Below are positions 7,031-16,236 of a stretch of DNA of 39,308 bases, piece after piece (positions within the stretch are counted from its first letter, which is position 1; each line of letters starts with the position of its first letter). The position numbers were made by a program, and so were the translations under genes. Source of the DNA: an uncultured Flavobacterium sp. (lineage in GTDB: Bacteria > Bacteroidota > Bacteroidia > Flavobacteriales > Flavobacteriaceae); the NCBI RefSeq assembly GCF_946481155.1, contig NZ_CAMLMK010000014.1, positions 1-39,308 of the forward strand, given 5' to 3'. The notes under the pieces are model-generated. The model had not been told where the DNA came from and made no database searches. It worked only from the letters and a program-made list of their open reading frames with translations.

Positions 7031-8542
7031 TTATAATGTGGCAATCGCGTTCTGCAGTCGTTTCACGGTTTCTTCTTTTCCTATCAGTTCCACGATGTCG
7101 AACAAATGCGGACCTTTTAAGGCACCTACAAGGCTCAAACGGAACGGCTGCATCACTTTGCCCATCCCGATTTCATTTTTCGTCATCCAGTCCTTAACAA
7201 TCGTTTCGATGTTTACCGAAGTGAAGTCCCCGATATTCTCCAATACGGAAATCAGTTCCTGCATTAGTCCCGGTGTTTCTTCTTTCCAGTTTTTAGCTGC
7301 TTTCTCATCATAGCTCGTTGGTGCCACAAAGAAGAAATCACTTAGTTCCCAAAATTCGGAAACGAAATGCGCTCTTTCTTTAATTGAGGAAACGATTAAC
7401 GTCAGCTCGTTTTCAGAAACTGAAATTCCCTTTTCGACTAACGTAGGAGCAAAGGCCTTCGCTAAAGTAGCGTCACTTTGCTGCACAAGATATTTATGAT
7501 TGAACCATTTGTTTTTCTCTGGATCAAATTTAGCACCGGCTTTATGTACTCGGTTTAAATCGAATTTTTTCGCTAATTCTTCTAAAGAAAATAATTCCTG
7601 ATCGGTTCCATCGTTCCAGCCTAATAGCGCTAAGAAATTCACTACTGCTTCCGGGAAGAAACCTTTTTCTCTGTATCCGGACGATTTCTCTCCGGAAACA
7701 GGGTCGTTCCAATCCAACGGGAATACCGGGAATCCTAATTTATCCCCGTCACGCTTAGATAATTTTCCATTGCCTACCGGCTTTAAAATCAATGGCAAAT
7801 GCGCAAATTCCGGAGCTTCCCATCCGAAAGCTTTGTATAATAAATTATGAAGCGGCAACGAAGGCAACCATTCTTCCCCACGAATTACATGTGAGGTTTC
7901 CATTAAATGATCATCCACAATATTCGCTAAATGATACGTTGGCATCCCATCGCTTTTAAACAATACTTTATCGTCCAATAAATTGGTTTCAAACTTAATA
8001 TCGCCACGGATGATATCTTTTAAATGTAATGTTTCATTCACCGGCGTTTTGAATCGGATGACATATTCTTCACCATTAGCAATTCGTTCCGCCACTTTTT
8101 CTGCAGCATTCGTCAGGGAATTATCCAACTGCTCACGAACGGTGTGGTTATATATAAAAGTATTTCCGGCTTCTTCCGTAGTTTTTCGCAAATGATCCAA
8201 CGCTTCTGCCGTATCAAAAGCATAATACGCCCAACCCGAAGCAATCAGCTGATCGGCGTATTGCTTGTACAAAGGTTTTCTTTCGCTTTGACGGTACGGT
8301 CCAAATTTTTCATTTTTCCCAACGGTTTCATCCGGAGCTATACCCAACCATTCCAATGCTTCCATTATATATTTTTCTGCACCGGGAACGAAACGGTTCT
8401 GGTCAGTATCTTCCACACGTAAGTAAAAAGTTCCACCATGTTTTTTAGCAAACAAATAATTAAACAAGGCAGTTCGAACACCACCTATATGTAAAGGCCC
8501 AGTAGGGCTCGGTGCAAAACGCACTCTAACCGGTTTTGACAT
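7031..8542 (-). CDS. gltX: Glutamyl-tRNA synthetase
   Basis: 503 residues from ATG at 8542. It charges tRNA-Glu. The HIGH-type motif is FAPSPTGPLHIGG (residues 9-21), and the KMSKS-type motif is KLSKR at about 260-264. The catalytic core is followed by the helical anticodon-binding region. The frame could begin 18 bases earlier at GTG 8560, but that codon overlaps the TATCTTTG promoter box and would add six residues ahead of a canonical GluRS start. It is transcribed away from the AT-rich region to its right and has its own promoter and a shared terminator. Confidence 0.97.
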   Translation of the reverse strand: MSKPVRVRFAPSPTGPLHIGGVRTALFNYLFAKKHGGTFYLRVEDTDQNRFVPGAEKYIMEALEWLGIAPDETVGKNEKFGPYRQSERKPLYKQYADQLIASGWAYYAFDTAEALDHLRKTTEEAGNTFIYNHTVREQLDNSLTNAAEKVAERIANGEEYVIRFKTPVNETLHLKDIIRGDIKFETNLLDDKVLFKSDGMPTYHLANIVDDHLMETSHVIRGEEWLPSLPLHNLLYKAFGWEAPEFAHLPLILKPVGNGKLSKRDGDKLGFPVFPLDWNDPVSGEKSSGYREKGFFPEAVVNFLALLGWNDGTDQELFSLEELAKKFDLNRVHKAGAKFDPEKNKWFNHKYLVQQSDATLAKAFAPTLVEKGISVSENELTLIVSSIKERAHFVSEFWELSDFFFVAPTSYDEKAAKNWKEETPGLMQELISVLENIGDFTSVNIETIVKDWMTKNEIGMGKVMQPFRLSLVGALKGPHLFDIVELIGKEETVKRLQNAIATL

Positions 8543-8559
8543 TTTAGTAAAATTTTGCA

Positions 8560-8567
8560 CAAAGATA
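8560..8567 (-). promoter_or_regulatory. -7 promoter box of gltX
   Basis: TATCTTTG on the minus strand, an exact TAnnTTTG match, 17 bases upstream of the ATG at 8542. Confidence 0.6.
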
Positions 8568-9338
8568 CTTTTAAGTTGGAAGTTAAAAGTTAGAAGCAGC
8601 AGTTTTTTTAGTGCAGGTTTAAGTTATCAACAATTGATTTGCAACTTAAGGTTTGTGTAACTGCTTTATTTCAAAGTATTTGCTTTACTATTAAAAAAGT
8701 ATCATTAGTAAAATCGTAATAAATAAGCATTGTAATTTTAGTTTTATATAAGAATTTAACGTGAATTTTTCAGAATGTTAATTAAATTCTGCTGATCGCT
8801 GAAAAACAAGCTTTTACCGATTAACAACTTTTGTTGATAACTTAAGATAGAATTTTACAACTGTTTTTTGTTTCTAACGGAAATTTTTATAATCCAAAAC
8901 GCGTTTGAGAAATCCTAGTGAAGTTTTTACTTTTTACTTTTTATTTATCAAGAACAGAAGCACAGTTATTAACAGGAATCCCGGTTGTTAATTATTAAGA
9001 TTAACAGTAAAAAAATACATTTCAACGATTGTTAATAACTGTAGAAGGTAAATTGATTTACAAGCTTTTACTACAAAAACAGTATGTTGATAACCCGGTA
9101 TAAAAACATATAACCCTAAAACAATGCTTTTAAAAATAAAGTTATTGCCACTATTAACAAGCTATAATAACAATCATAAATTTAAATTTAATTAAAATCT
9201 TTTTTTCTTTTATTTAATGAATGTTGACAACTCTTTGTTTTGAAAAAATAAAATTGATTTTTGTCTGAAGCATTCTTTAACGTATTTTATAGTTTTTGGT
9301 TTTATTTAAAATTGTAATTTTATCGGTTATAACTAAGC
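8568..9338. other. Gene-free AT-rich region, candidate chromosomal origin of replication
   Basis: 771 bases with no credible gene and a visibly lower GC content than its neighbours. TTATCAACA occurs three times (8624-8632 plus; 8832-8840 and 9085-9093 minus) and TTATTAACA twice (8966-8974 plus; 9030-9038 minus). There are one-mismatch copies at 9151-9159 and 9222-9230. TTATCAACA is one base from the DnaA box TTATCCACA. Genes on both sides point outward, mnmG is 3.8 kb away, and three parS-like sites lie within 6 kb. The oriC role is inference; GC skew is needed to test it. Confidence 0.5.
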
Positions 9339-12300
9339 ATGCAGATTTTGGAAGCGAAAAATAGCATATTTCTTAAGCTCGAAGCCTTCATAAAAAAGTA
9401 TTACGCCAATGAATTGCTCAAAGGTTCGATACTTTTTATAGGGTTGGGTTTGCTCTATTTTATTTTCACATTGCTTGTGGAACATTTTCTTTGGCTGCAG
9501 CCAAGAGGAAGAAGTTTCCTTTTTTGGTTATTTATTATTGTGGAAGTTTTTCTTTTGTTGCGTTTTATCCTGTTTCCGATTTTTAAATTAGTGAAGCTTC
9601 AGAAGGGAATCGATTATGCCCAAGCCTCAAGAATTATTGGAAATCATTTTTCGGAAGTGAGTGATAAGCTTACGAATTTCCTTCAGCTGAATGAGCAGTC
9701 GGATTCTTCAGAATTATTATTAGCGTCTATTGAACAGAAAGCAAAAAATTTGCAGCCGATTCCGTTCAGCAATGCTATCAATTATAAAAATAACACGAAG
9801 TATCTTCCTTATGCAGCGGTTCCGTTGTTGTTGCTTTTATTTTTCATGCTTAGCGGAAATTTGGGAATGATTACTCAAAGTTTTGACAGGGTAGTGCATT
9901 TCCAGAAACAGTATACGCCTCCGGCTCCGTTTGAATTTCAGATTGTGAACCAGAACCTGACCTCAGAACAGGGAAAGGATTTTTTATTGCAGGTTAAGAC
10001 CAATGGCACGATTATCCCTGAGAATGCTGTGATCAGAATTGGGGAAGAAAGCTATTATCTTGAGAATACGAAACCAGGTGAATTTCAATATAAGTTTGAA
10101 AATACAATGAAGTCGGTTGCATTTCATTTAGAAGCTAACGATGTGGAATCAAAGGAATATGAGTTGAATGTAGTAGCTGTTCCGACTATAGCTAATTTCG
10201 AAATGGTTTTACAGTTTCCTTCGTATTTAAGTAAAAAGACTGAAGTTATTCGTGGAACAGGAAATGCTGTAGTTCCGGAAGGTACTAAAGTTACGTGGAA
10301 AGTAGATGCATTGGCTACTTCGTCTGTGGTCTATTTAAGTAATTCACGACAGACAGTTTTTCAGCGCAGTGAGAATTCATTTCTATTAGCTAAAAATATA
10401 CTTCAAAATACTGATTATCAAATTATTACTTCAAACAAAGACGTAAAAAATTACGAAAAACTGAATTATCAGATCACAACGGTTAAAGATCAGTATCCTA
10501 CCATTTCAGTTCAGTCAGCCCCGGATACTCTGAAGCTGAAAAAGAATGTTGTGCTGGGTCAGGTTTCAGATGATTACGGTTTAACGAGACTTCAGGTTGT
10601 CTTTTATCCGAAAGATCAGCCTGCACAGGTTCGCCGTGGAACATTAGCCGTGAAAAAAACAGCCTTTGATCAGTTTGTGTACAGTTTCCCTGATGGATTG
10701 AGCATTCAGCAAGGTGTTGCTTATGATTATTATTTTGAGGTTTTTGACAATGATGCGATTCATAATTACAAGAGTTCTAAATCTTCGGTTTTCTCGCATC
10801 GTGAATTGACTGCGGAAGAGAAGGAAGAGCAGAACTTACAGGAGCAGAATTCGAATATCAACAGTTTAGAAAAGTCGATTAAGAATCAGGACAAGCAATT
10901 ATCGGAGCTTGATAAGCTTCAAAAATTAGGAAAAGAGAAAACGAATCTTGATTTTAAAGATCAGAAGAAAGTACAGGATTTTATCAATCGTCAGAAACAG
11001 CAGGACGAGATGATGAAAGAATTTTCAAAAAAATTAGAAGAGAATTTAGAGCAATTCAATCCGGAGAAGAAAGATGACTTTAAAGAAGAATTATTGAAAC
11101 GTCTGGAGAAAAATGAAAAGGAAATTGAGAAGAATGAAAAACTTCTGAAAGAACTGGAAGAGCTGACCAATAAACTGAAAGAGGAAGAATTATTCGATAA
11201 AGTTGATAAACTGAAACAGAATACTAAAGATCAAACTAAAAGTCTGGAGCAGTTAGTCGAAATGACAAAACGCTTTTACGTGGAGAAAAAAGCGGAACAG
11301 ATTGCCAACAAATTAGATGAACTTTCTAAAAAGGAAGAGAAGTTATCGGATAGCAAAGATAATAATGCTAAAGATCAAGATGATATTAATAAAGAATTTG
11401 ATAAAATTCAGGAAGATTTAAAAGAGCTCGACAAGGAAAATAAAGAGTTAAAAGCACCAATGGACATTCCGAATGATAAACAGGAGCAGCAAAGTGTTGA
11501 CGAAGATCTGAAAAAAGCATCGGAAGAATTGCAGAAGCAAAATCAGTCTAAAGCAAAACCTAAACAGAAATCGGCAGCGCAGAAAATGCAGCAGATGAGC
11601 CAGAAAATGAAGGATTCGATGGAGATGGGCGAGATGGAACAAATGGAAGAAGATGTTAAAATGCTCCGTCAGATCCTTGATAATTTATTAGCTTTTTCTT
11701 TTTCTCAGGAAGATTTGATGCGGAACTTTAAATCAAATTCCAGTCGTACTATTGGATTTAACAAATTGTTAAAAAAGCAGCAGGATCTAAAAAATCAATT
11801 CAAACATGTAGATGATAGTTTGTTTGCGATGTCTTTACGCAATCCAAGAATCTCGGAGATGATTACGAAAGAGGTTGGAAGCGTACAGTACAATGTAGAT
11901 AAATCTATTGATAATCTCGCAGAAAATAATATACCAAAAGGGGTTTCGCATCAGCAATATTCGGTTACATCAGCTAATAAGTTAGCGGATTTTCTTAGTG
12001 ATGCCATGAATGATATGCAGATGGACATGCAAATGCAGGGACAAGGTCAGGGCAAAGGCAAACCTAAACCTGGTCAGGGAAGCGGCATGCAGTTACCGGA
12101 CATTATTAAGCAACAGGAAGGTTTATCCGAGAAGATGAAGAAAGGCATGAAAAAAGGGGAGCAGCCTGGTGAAGGAGAGCCTAGTAAAAATGGAAAGAAA
12201 GGATCGAAAGAAGGTGAAGGCGGACAAGACGGAGAAGGCAATGCGGGAGAAGTTTTGGAAATTTATAAAGAACAACAGCGTCTACGCGAAGCGTTACAAA

Positions 12301-12647
12301 AAGCTTTGGAAAAAGAAGGTATGGGCGGAATGGGCCAGAATGCCGCTAAACAAATGAAAGATATTGAAAAGCAATTACTAAACAAAGGTTTTAAGAATGA
12401 AACGTTGCAAAAGATGTTGGCATTGAAACACGAACTTTTAAAATTGGATAAAGCTATTCAACAACAAGGTGAGGAAAACAAAAGGCAATCGCAAACGAAT
12501 ACCAAAGCATTTAACAATCAGGCGACTCAGCTGCCGGCGGCTTTAAAAGAATATTTAAACAGTGTAGAGATTTTAAACCGACAAAGCTTACCTTTGCGCC
12601 CTAATTTTAATCAAAAGGTGCAGACCTATTTCAAGAACAATGATTAG
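9339..12647 (+). CDS. Large DUF4175-type membrane protein
   Basis: A 1102-residue protein typical of Bacteroidetes. Two membrane helices lie near the N-terminus (about 29-50 and 59-82) and a third at about 156-176. An extracytoplasmic region of beta-rich domains (about 185-480, containing YPTISVQSAPDTLKLKKNV) follows, then a very long Glu/Lys/Gln coiled-coil region (about 490-800) and a low-complexity Gly/Gln/Lys stretch (MQGQGQGKGKPKPGQGSG) before a helical end. It matches the DUF4175 family as I remember it; the biochemical role is unknown, probably envelope scaffolding. Its stop overlaps the ybeY start by 8 bases, implying coupled translation. It is the first gene rightward from the AT-rich region. 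Confidence 0.85.
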   Translation: MQILEAKNSIFLKLEAFIKKYYANELLKGSILFIGLGLLYFIFTLLVEHFLWLQPRGRSFLFWLFIIVEVFLLLRFILFPIFKLVKLQKGIDYAQASRIIGNHFSEVSDKLTNFLQLNEQSDSSELLLASIEQKAKNLQPIPFSNAINYKNNTKYLPYAAVPLLLLLFFMLSGNLGMITQSFDRVVHFQKQYTPPAPFEFQIVNQNLTSEQGKDFLLQVKTNGTIIPENAVIRIGEESYYLENTKPGEFQYKFENTMKSVAFHLEANDVESKEYELNVVAVPTIANFEMVLQFPSYLSKKTEVIRGTGNAVVPEGTKVTWKVDALATSSVVYLSNSRQTVFQRSENSFLLAKNILQNTDYQIITSNKDVKNYEKLNYQITTVKDQYPTISVQSAPDTLKLKKNVVLGQVSDDYGLTRLQVVFYPKDQPAQVRRGTLAVKKTAFDQFVYSFPDGLSIQQGVAYDYYFEVFDNDAIHNYKSSKSSVFSHRELTAEEKEEQNLQEQNSNINSLEKSIKNQDKQLSELDKLQKLGKEKTNLDFKDQKKVQDFINRQKQQDEMMKEFSKKLEENLEQFNPEKKDDFKEELLKRLEKNEKEIEKNEKLLKELEELTNKLKEEELFDKVDKLKQNTKDQTKSLEQLVEMTKRFYVEKKAEQIANKLDELSKKEEKLSDSKDNNAKDQDDINKEFDKIQEDLKELDKENKELKAPMDIPNDKQEQQSVDEDLKKASEELQKQNQSKAKPKQKSAAQKMQQMSQKMKDSMEMGEMEQMEEDVKMLRQILDNLLAFSFSQEDLMRNFKSNSSRTIGFNKLLKKQQDLKNQFKHVDDSLFAMSLRNPRISEMITKEVGSVQYNVDKSIDNLAENNIPKGVSHQQYSVTSANKLADFLSDAMNDMQMDMQMQGQGQGKGKPKPGQGSGMQLPDIIKQQEGLSEKMKKGMKKGEQPGEGEPSKNGKKGSKEGEGGQDGEGNAGEVLEIYKEQQRLREALQKALEKEGMGGMGQNAAKQMKDIEKQLLNKGFKNETLQKMLALKHELLKLDKAIQQQGEENKRQSQTNTKAFNNQATQLPAALKEYLNSVEILNRQSLPLRPNFNQKVQTYFKNND

Positions 12648-13059
12648 TTTTAATTACGAAACCGATTTTCATTTAGAGAATGAGCAGTTATTCGAAGACT
12701 GGATTTCTCGTGTTATTTCATCCGAGCAGAAAGAGGAAGGAGAGATTAGTTATATCTTTTGCGATGACGAGTTTCTGCATAAAATGAATGTGGAATACCT
12801 CAATCACGATACCTTAACCGATATCATTAGTTTCGATTACACAGTAGGAAACGAATTACACGGTGATATTTTCATTTCTGTGGAAAGAGTTCTGGAAAAT
12901 GCTGAAGATTTTGGTGTTTCTTTCGAGGATGAATTGAAGCGTGTCATCATCCATGGTATTTTACATTACTGTGGTTATAAAGATAAGTCGGAAGAAGACG
13001 AAGCGTTAATGCGCCAAAAAGAAGATGAAAAAGTATTAATGTTCCACGTGGAACATTAA
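12640..13059 (+). CDS. ybeY: Endoribonuclease YbeY (rRNA maturation factor)
   Basis: A 139-residue zinc-dependent single-strand endoribonuclease of the UPF0054 family, acting in 16S rRNA 3' maturation and ribosome quality control. The signature HGILHYCGYKDKSEEDEALM (from about residue 104) carries the first two metal-binding His of the family's HGxLHLxGYDH motif. The third ligand position holds Lys-Asp-Lys instead of D-H, as in other Bacteroidetes copies where the motif is looser; this deserves a check. Start ATG 12640 overlaps the end of the DUF4175 gene. Its last codons (MFHVEH) are encoded by a parS-like palindrome. Confidence 0.9.
   Translation: MISFNYETDFHLENEQLFEDWISRVISSEQKEEGEISYIFCDDEFLHKMNVEYLNHDTLTDIISFDYTVGNELHGDIFISVERVLENAEDFGVSFEDELKRVIIHGILHYCGYKDKSEEDEALMRQKEDEKVLMFHVEH
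13040..13055. promoter_or_regulatory. parS-like site 1
   Basis: TGTTCCACGTGGAACA, a perfect 16-bp palindrome with the CACGTG core and flanks of ParB-binding parS sites (TGTTnCACGTGAAACA type). It lies inside the last codons of ybeY. Confidence 0.8.
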
Positions 13060-13091
13060 GTTATTAATTTTATAATACTGAAACAGTAAAA

Positions 13092-13107
13092 TGTTTCACG
13101 TGGAACA
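13092..13107. promoter_or_regulatory. parS-like site 2
   Basis: TGTTTCACGTGGAACA, ending on the base before the mnmG start codon and 52 bp from site 1. A position touching the start codon means bound ParB could also affect mnmG expression. Confidence 0.8.
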
Positions 13108-14985
13108 ATGAGTTTATTTCAAGATGTATATGATGTAATTGTGGTGGGTGCCGGTCATGCCGGTTCTGAAGCTGCGGCTGCGGCTGCAAACATGGGTTCG
13201 AAAACCCTGTTGGTTACAATGAGCTTGCAGAACATTGCTCAAATGTCGTGTAATCCCGCAATGGGAGGAATTGCAAAAGGACAGATCGTTCGGGAAATTG
13301 ATGCATTAGGGGGGTATTCCGGAATCGTTTCGGATAAAACTGCCATCCAATTCAAGATGCTGAACAAATCAAAAGGACCTGCGATGTGGTCGCCACGTGT
13401 GCAATCGGACAGAATGCGATTCGCGGAAGAGTGGAGAAGCATGCTCGAGCAAACCCCGAATCTGGATTTTTACCAGGAAATGGTTGGTGGTATTTTAACA
13501 GAGAATGGAAAAATTACCGGAATCAGAACTTCGTTGGGTATCGAGATAAAAGCTAAATCGGTTGTATTGACTAATGGAACTTTCCTAAACGGATTGATTC
13601 ATATTGGCGATAAACAATTTGGAGGTGGCAGAGCAGGAGAAAGTGCTGCTTACGGAATTACCGAAGATTTAGTAAAGTTAGGTTTCGAATCAGGAAGAAT
13701 GAAGACGGGAACTCCGCCACGTGTGGATGGAAGATCTTTGGATTATTCTAAAATGATTGTACAACCCGGTGATGAAAACCCGGATAAGTTTTCGTATTTG
13801 GAAACTATAAAACCGTTGACGCTTCAGAGAGATTGTCATATGACTTATACCTCGGAATTGGTTCATGATTTATTGCGCGAAGGTTTCGACCGCTCGCCGA
13901 TGTTCAACGGAAGAATCAAAAGTTTAGGCCCGCGCTATTGTCCTTCCATTGAAGATAAGATTAACCGGTTTGCGGATAAAGACCGTCATCAACTTTTTGT
14001 AGAACCGGAAGGTTGGAATACGGTGGAGGTATATGTGAACGGATTTTCAACCTCACTTCCCGAAGACGTTCAGTTTAAAGCGCTGAGTTCTGTTGCCGGT
14101 TTTGAGAAGGTGAAATTCTTCCGACCGGGATATGCAATCGAATATGATTACTTTCCGCCAACACAATTAAAGCATACTTTAGAAACTAAATTAGTAGAAG
14201 GTTTATATTTTGCCGGACAGATCAACGGAACAACCGGATATGAAGAAGCTGCTTCTCAAGGTTTAATGGCAGGAATCAATGCTGCTTTAAAAGTACAGGA
14301 AAGAGCGCCATTTATTTTAAAGCGAAATGAAGCATACATAGGAGTCTTGATAGATGATTTAATTACTAAAGGAACAGAAGAGCCTTATCGTATGTTTACT
14401 TCCCGTGCTGAGTACAGAACATTGCTTCGACAAGATAATGCTGACGATCGTTTGACGCCTCTATCATATGAAATTGGTTTAGCAAGTGAAGAGCGTTTGC
14501 GAAGAATGGAAAAGAAACGCGACCAATCGGAAGCCTTTGTCAATTTCTTCAAGGAAACAAGTCTGAAGCCGGAGGAAGCAAATCCGATTCTGGAAGAAAA
14601 AGGTTCCGCACCGATGTCCCAGCCCGATAAAATGTTTAAAGTCTTTTCACGACCGCAATTGGAACTGGAAGATTTTGTTAAGTTTAAAAAAGTTGTGGAA
14701 TACATCGACGAACATAATTTAGATAGGGAAGTGGTAGAACAGGCTGAAATTTTAGTCAAATATTCAGGATATATCGAAAAGGAAAAATCCAATGCAGATA
14801 AACTAACGCGTTTGGAAGATTTAAAAATCCATGACAGTTTCGATTATGATACCGTGAAATCGATTTCACATGAAGCCCGCGAGAAATTGAAAAAAATCAG
14901 ACCGGTTACCATTTCGCAAGCCTCAAGAATCAGCGGCGTTTCACCGGCGGATATTTCAATCTTGTTAATTCATATGGGAAGATAG
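13108..14985 (+). CDS. mnmG: tRNA uridine-5-carboxymethylaminomethyl modification enzyme MnmG (GidA)
   Basis: A 625-residue FAD enzyme that with MnmE places the (carboxymethyl)aminomethyl group on wobble U34 of tRNAs. The dinucleotide-binding GAGHAG lies at residues 14-19 after a beta strand. The family signatures CNPAMGGIAKGQIVREIDAL (about 48-67), GGGRAGE and GLYFAGQINGTTGYEEAA are present, as is the C-terminal helical domain that binds MnmE (ending ISGVSPADISILLIHMGR). The length is normal. gidA is a classic origin-proximal gene, in keeping with parS-like sites on both sides of it. The start is set by ATG 13108 directly after parS site 2. Confidence 0.97.
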   Translation: MSLFQDVYDVIVVGAGHAGSEAAAAAANMGSKTLLVTMSLQNIAQMSCNPAMGGIAKGQIVREIDALGGYSGIVSDKTAIQFKMLNKSKGPAMWSPRVQSDRMRFAEEWRSMLEQTPNLDFYQEMVGGILTENGKITGIRTSLGIEIKAKSVVLTNGTFLNGLIHIGDKQFGGGRAGESAAYGITEDLVKLGFESGRMKTGTPPRVDGRSLDYSKMIVQPGDENPDKFSYLETIKPLTLQRDCHMTYTSELVHDLLREGFDRSPMFNGRIKSLGPRYCPSIEDKINRFADKDRHQLFVEPEGWNTVEVYVNGFSTSLPEDVQFKALSSVAGFEKVKFFRPGYAIEYDYFPPTQLKHTLETKLVEGLYFAGQINGTTGYEEAASQGLMAGINAALKVQERAPFILKRNEAYIGVLIDDLITKGTEEPYRMFTSRAEYRTLLRQDNADDRLTPLSYEIGLASEERLRRMEKKRDQSEAFVNFFKETSLKPEEANPILEEKGSAPMSQPDKMFKVFSRPQLELEDFVKFKKVVEYIDEHNLDREVVEQAEILVKYSGYIEKEKSNADKLTRLEDLKIHDSFDYDTVKSISHEAREKLKKIRPVTISQASRISGVSPADISILLIHMGR

Positions 14986-15056
14986 CGTTGAGATTACAGA
15001 ATGCAGAATGCAGAAGTCAGATTGAAATCTGCAAGCTGCTACCCGCTATCTGAATT

Positions 15057-15072
15057 TGTTCCACGTGAAACT
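15057..15072. promoter_or_regulatory. parS-like site 3
   Basis: TGTTCCACGTGAAACT matches the B. subtilis-type parS consensus at 15 of 16 positions. It is intergenic between mnmG and the methyltransferase gene. Confidence 0.75.
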
Positions 15073-15124
15073 ACGCCGGAAAGTCCCGTTATCAAAGAAA
15101 AGCTTTAAAATATTTTAAAATAGA

Positions 15125-15973
15125 ATGAATTTTTCAGAACAGAACGTTTTTATAAAAGTTACCGATTATTCCGTGTCCGGAGAACATTTTGATTTGCTTT
15201 TGGATCCCGAACTGCAGTTGTTGAAAACCCATCCGCAGCCTTCTTTGGAGAACCTTTCGAAATATTATGAAAGCGAGGATTATATTTCCCATACGGACGG
15301 AAAGCGATCGTTGTTTGAGAAAGTCTATCATTTCATCAAAAGAAAAGCCATACGCGATAAAGTAAAATTGATTACTTCGCTGCAGCCCGATAAAGGGATG
15401 CTTTTGGACATTGGTGCCGGAACCGGAGATTTTCTTCAGGAAGCCCATAACCAAAATTGGAATACGACAGGAATTGAGCCTAGTGCTAAAGCAAAAACGA
15501 TAGCTGTTCAAAAAGGAGTTTCTTTTGCAGAAAGTTTAGAAGCCTTAGAAGATCATTCCTTTGATGTGATTACCATGTGGCATGTATTGGAACATGTTCC
15601 GAATCTTGAAAAACAAATTCAGGAATTAAAGCGATTGTTAAAACCAACAGGAACTATTGTAATTGCAGTGCCGAATTTCAAATCTTATGATGCGCAGCAT
15701 TACGGACATTTTTGGGCGGCTTATGATGTTCCGAGACATCTTTGGCATTTTTCTAAACTTTCCATTTCAAAATTATTCGAGAAGGAAAGCATGAAGCTGA
15801 AAAAAGTATTGCCAATGTATTTCGACAGTTTTTATGTTTCGCTTTTATCCGAAAAATATAAAACCGGAAAAATGAATGTCATCAACGGGTTTTTGATAGG
15901 ACTGCAATCAAATTTAAAAGCAAAACGCAATTTTGAGTATTCTTCACATATTTATGTGATAAAAAACGCTTAA
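15125..15973 (+). CDS. Class I SAM-dependent methyltransferase
   Basis: A 282-residue protein of the Methyltransf_23 kind. An N-terminal segment of about 85 residues contains YYESEDYISHTDGK, commonly found before this domain in Bacteroidetes. Motif I follows, LLDIGAGTGDFLQ at residues 93-105, then the acidic SAM-ribose contact in TTGIEPSAKA, and FDVITMWHVLEHVPNLEKQI, the post-II motif of this family. The C-terminal part has NFKSYDAQHYGHFWAAYDVP. The substrate is unknown; similar proteins are often annotated as acting on small molecules or surface glycans. Monocistronic as far as visible; a gap of 263 bases with nothing recognised follows. Confidence 0.85.
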   Translation: MNFSEQNVFIKVTDYSVSGEHFDLLLDPELQLLKTHPQPSLENLSKYYESEDYISHTDGKRSLFEKVYHFIKRKAIRDKVKLITSLQPDKGMLLDIGAGTGDFLQEAHNQNWNTTGIEPSAKAKTIAVQKGVSFAESLEALEDHSFDVITMWHVLEHVPNLEKQIQELKRLLKPTGTIVIAVPNFKSYDAQHYGHFWAAYDVPRHLWHFSKLSISKLFEKESMKLKKVLPMYFDSFYVSLLSEKYKTGKMNVINGFLIGLQSNLKAKRNFEYSSHIYVIKNA

Positions 15974-16236
15974 AAAGTAAAATAAAGCTTCATTTTAAAC
16001 GAAATTAACCTTCAGGAAGTAAATTATTATCTTTTTAAAGAAAATCGCTTAGAACGCTTTAAATAAATTCAATTTTAATAGGATTAATTTATGTAATGTT
16101 TGTTAGTTATAAACAGAGTTTATAGTCTAAATTTTTCCAAAAACTGAATTATTACATCCGAAAATTTGCCATCTTTGGCACTTTGAACAGAATTAGTACT
16201 TTTACAAAATATATTAATAAAAACAGATTTAAAAAA

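Noticed and set aside
13394..13723. Two more CACGTG cores in mnmG (13394-13399 and 13718-13723)
   Set aside because: Their flanks (CGC-TGTG type) do not match parS, so they are chance hexamers.
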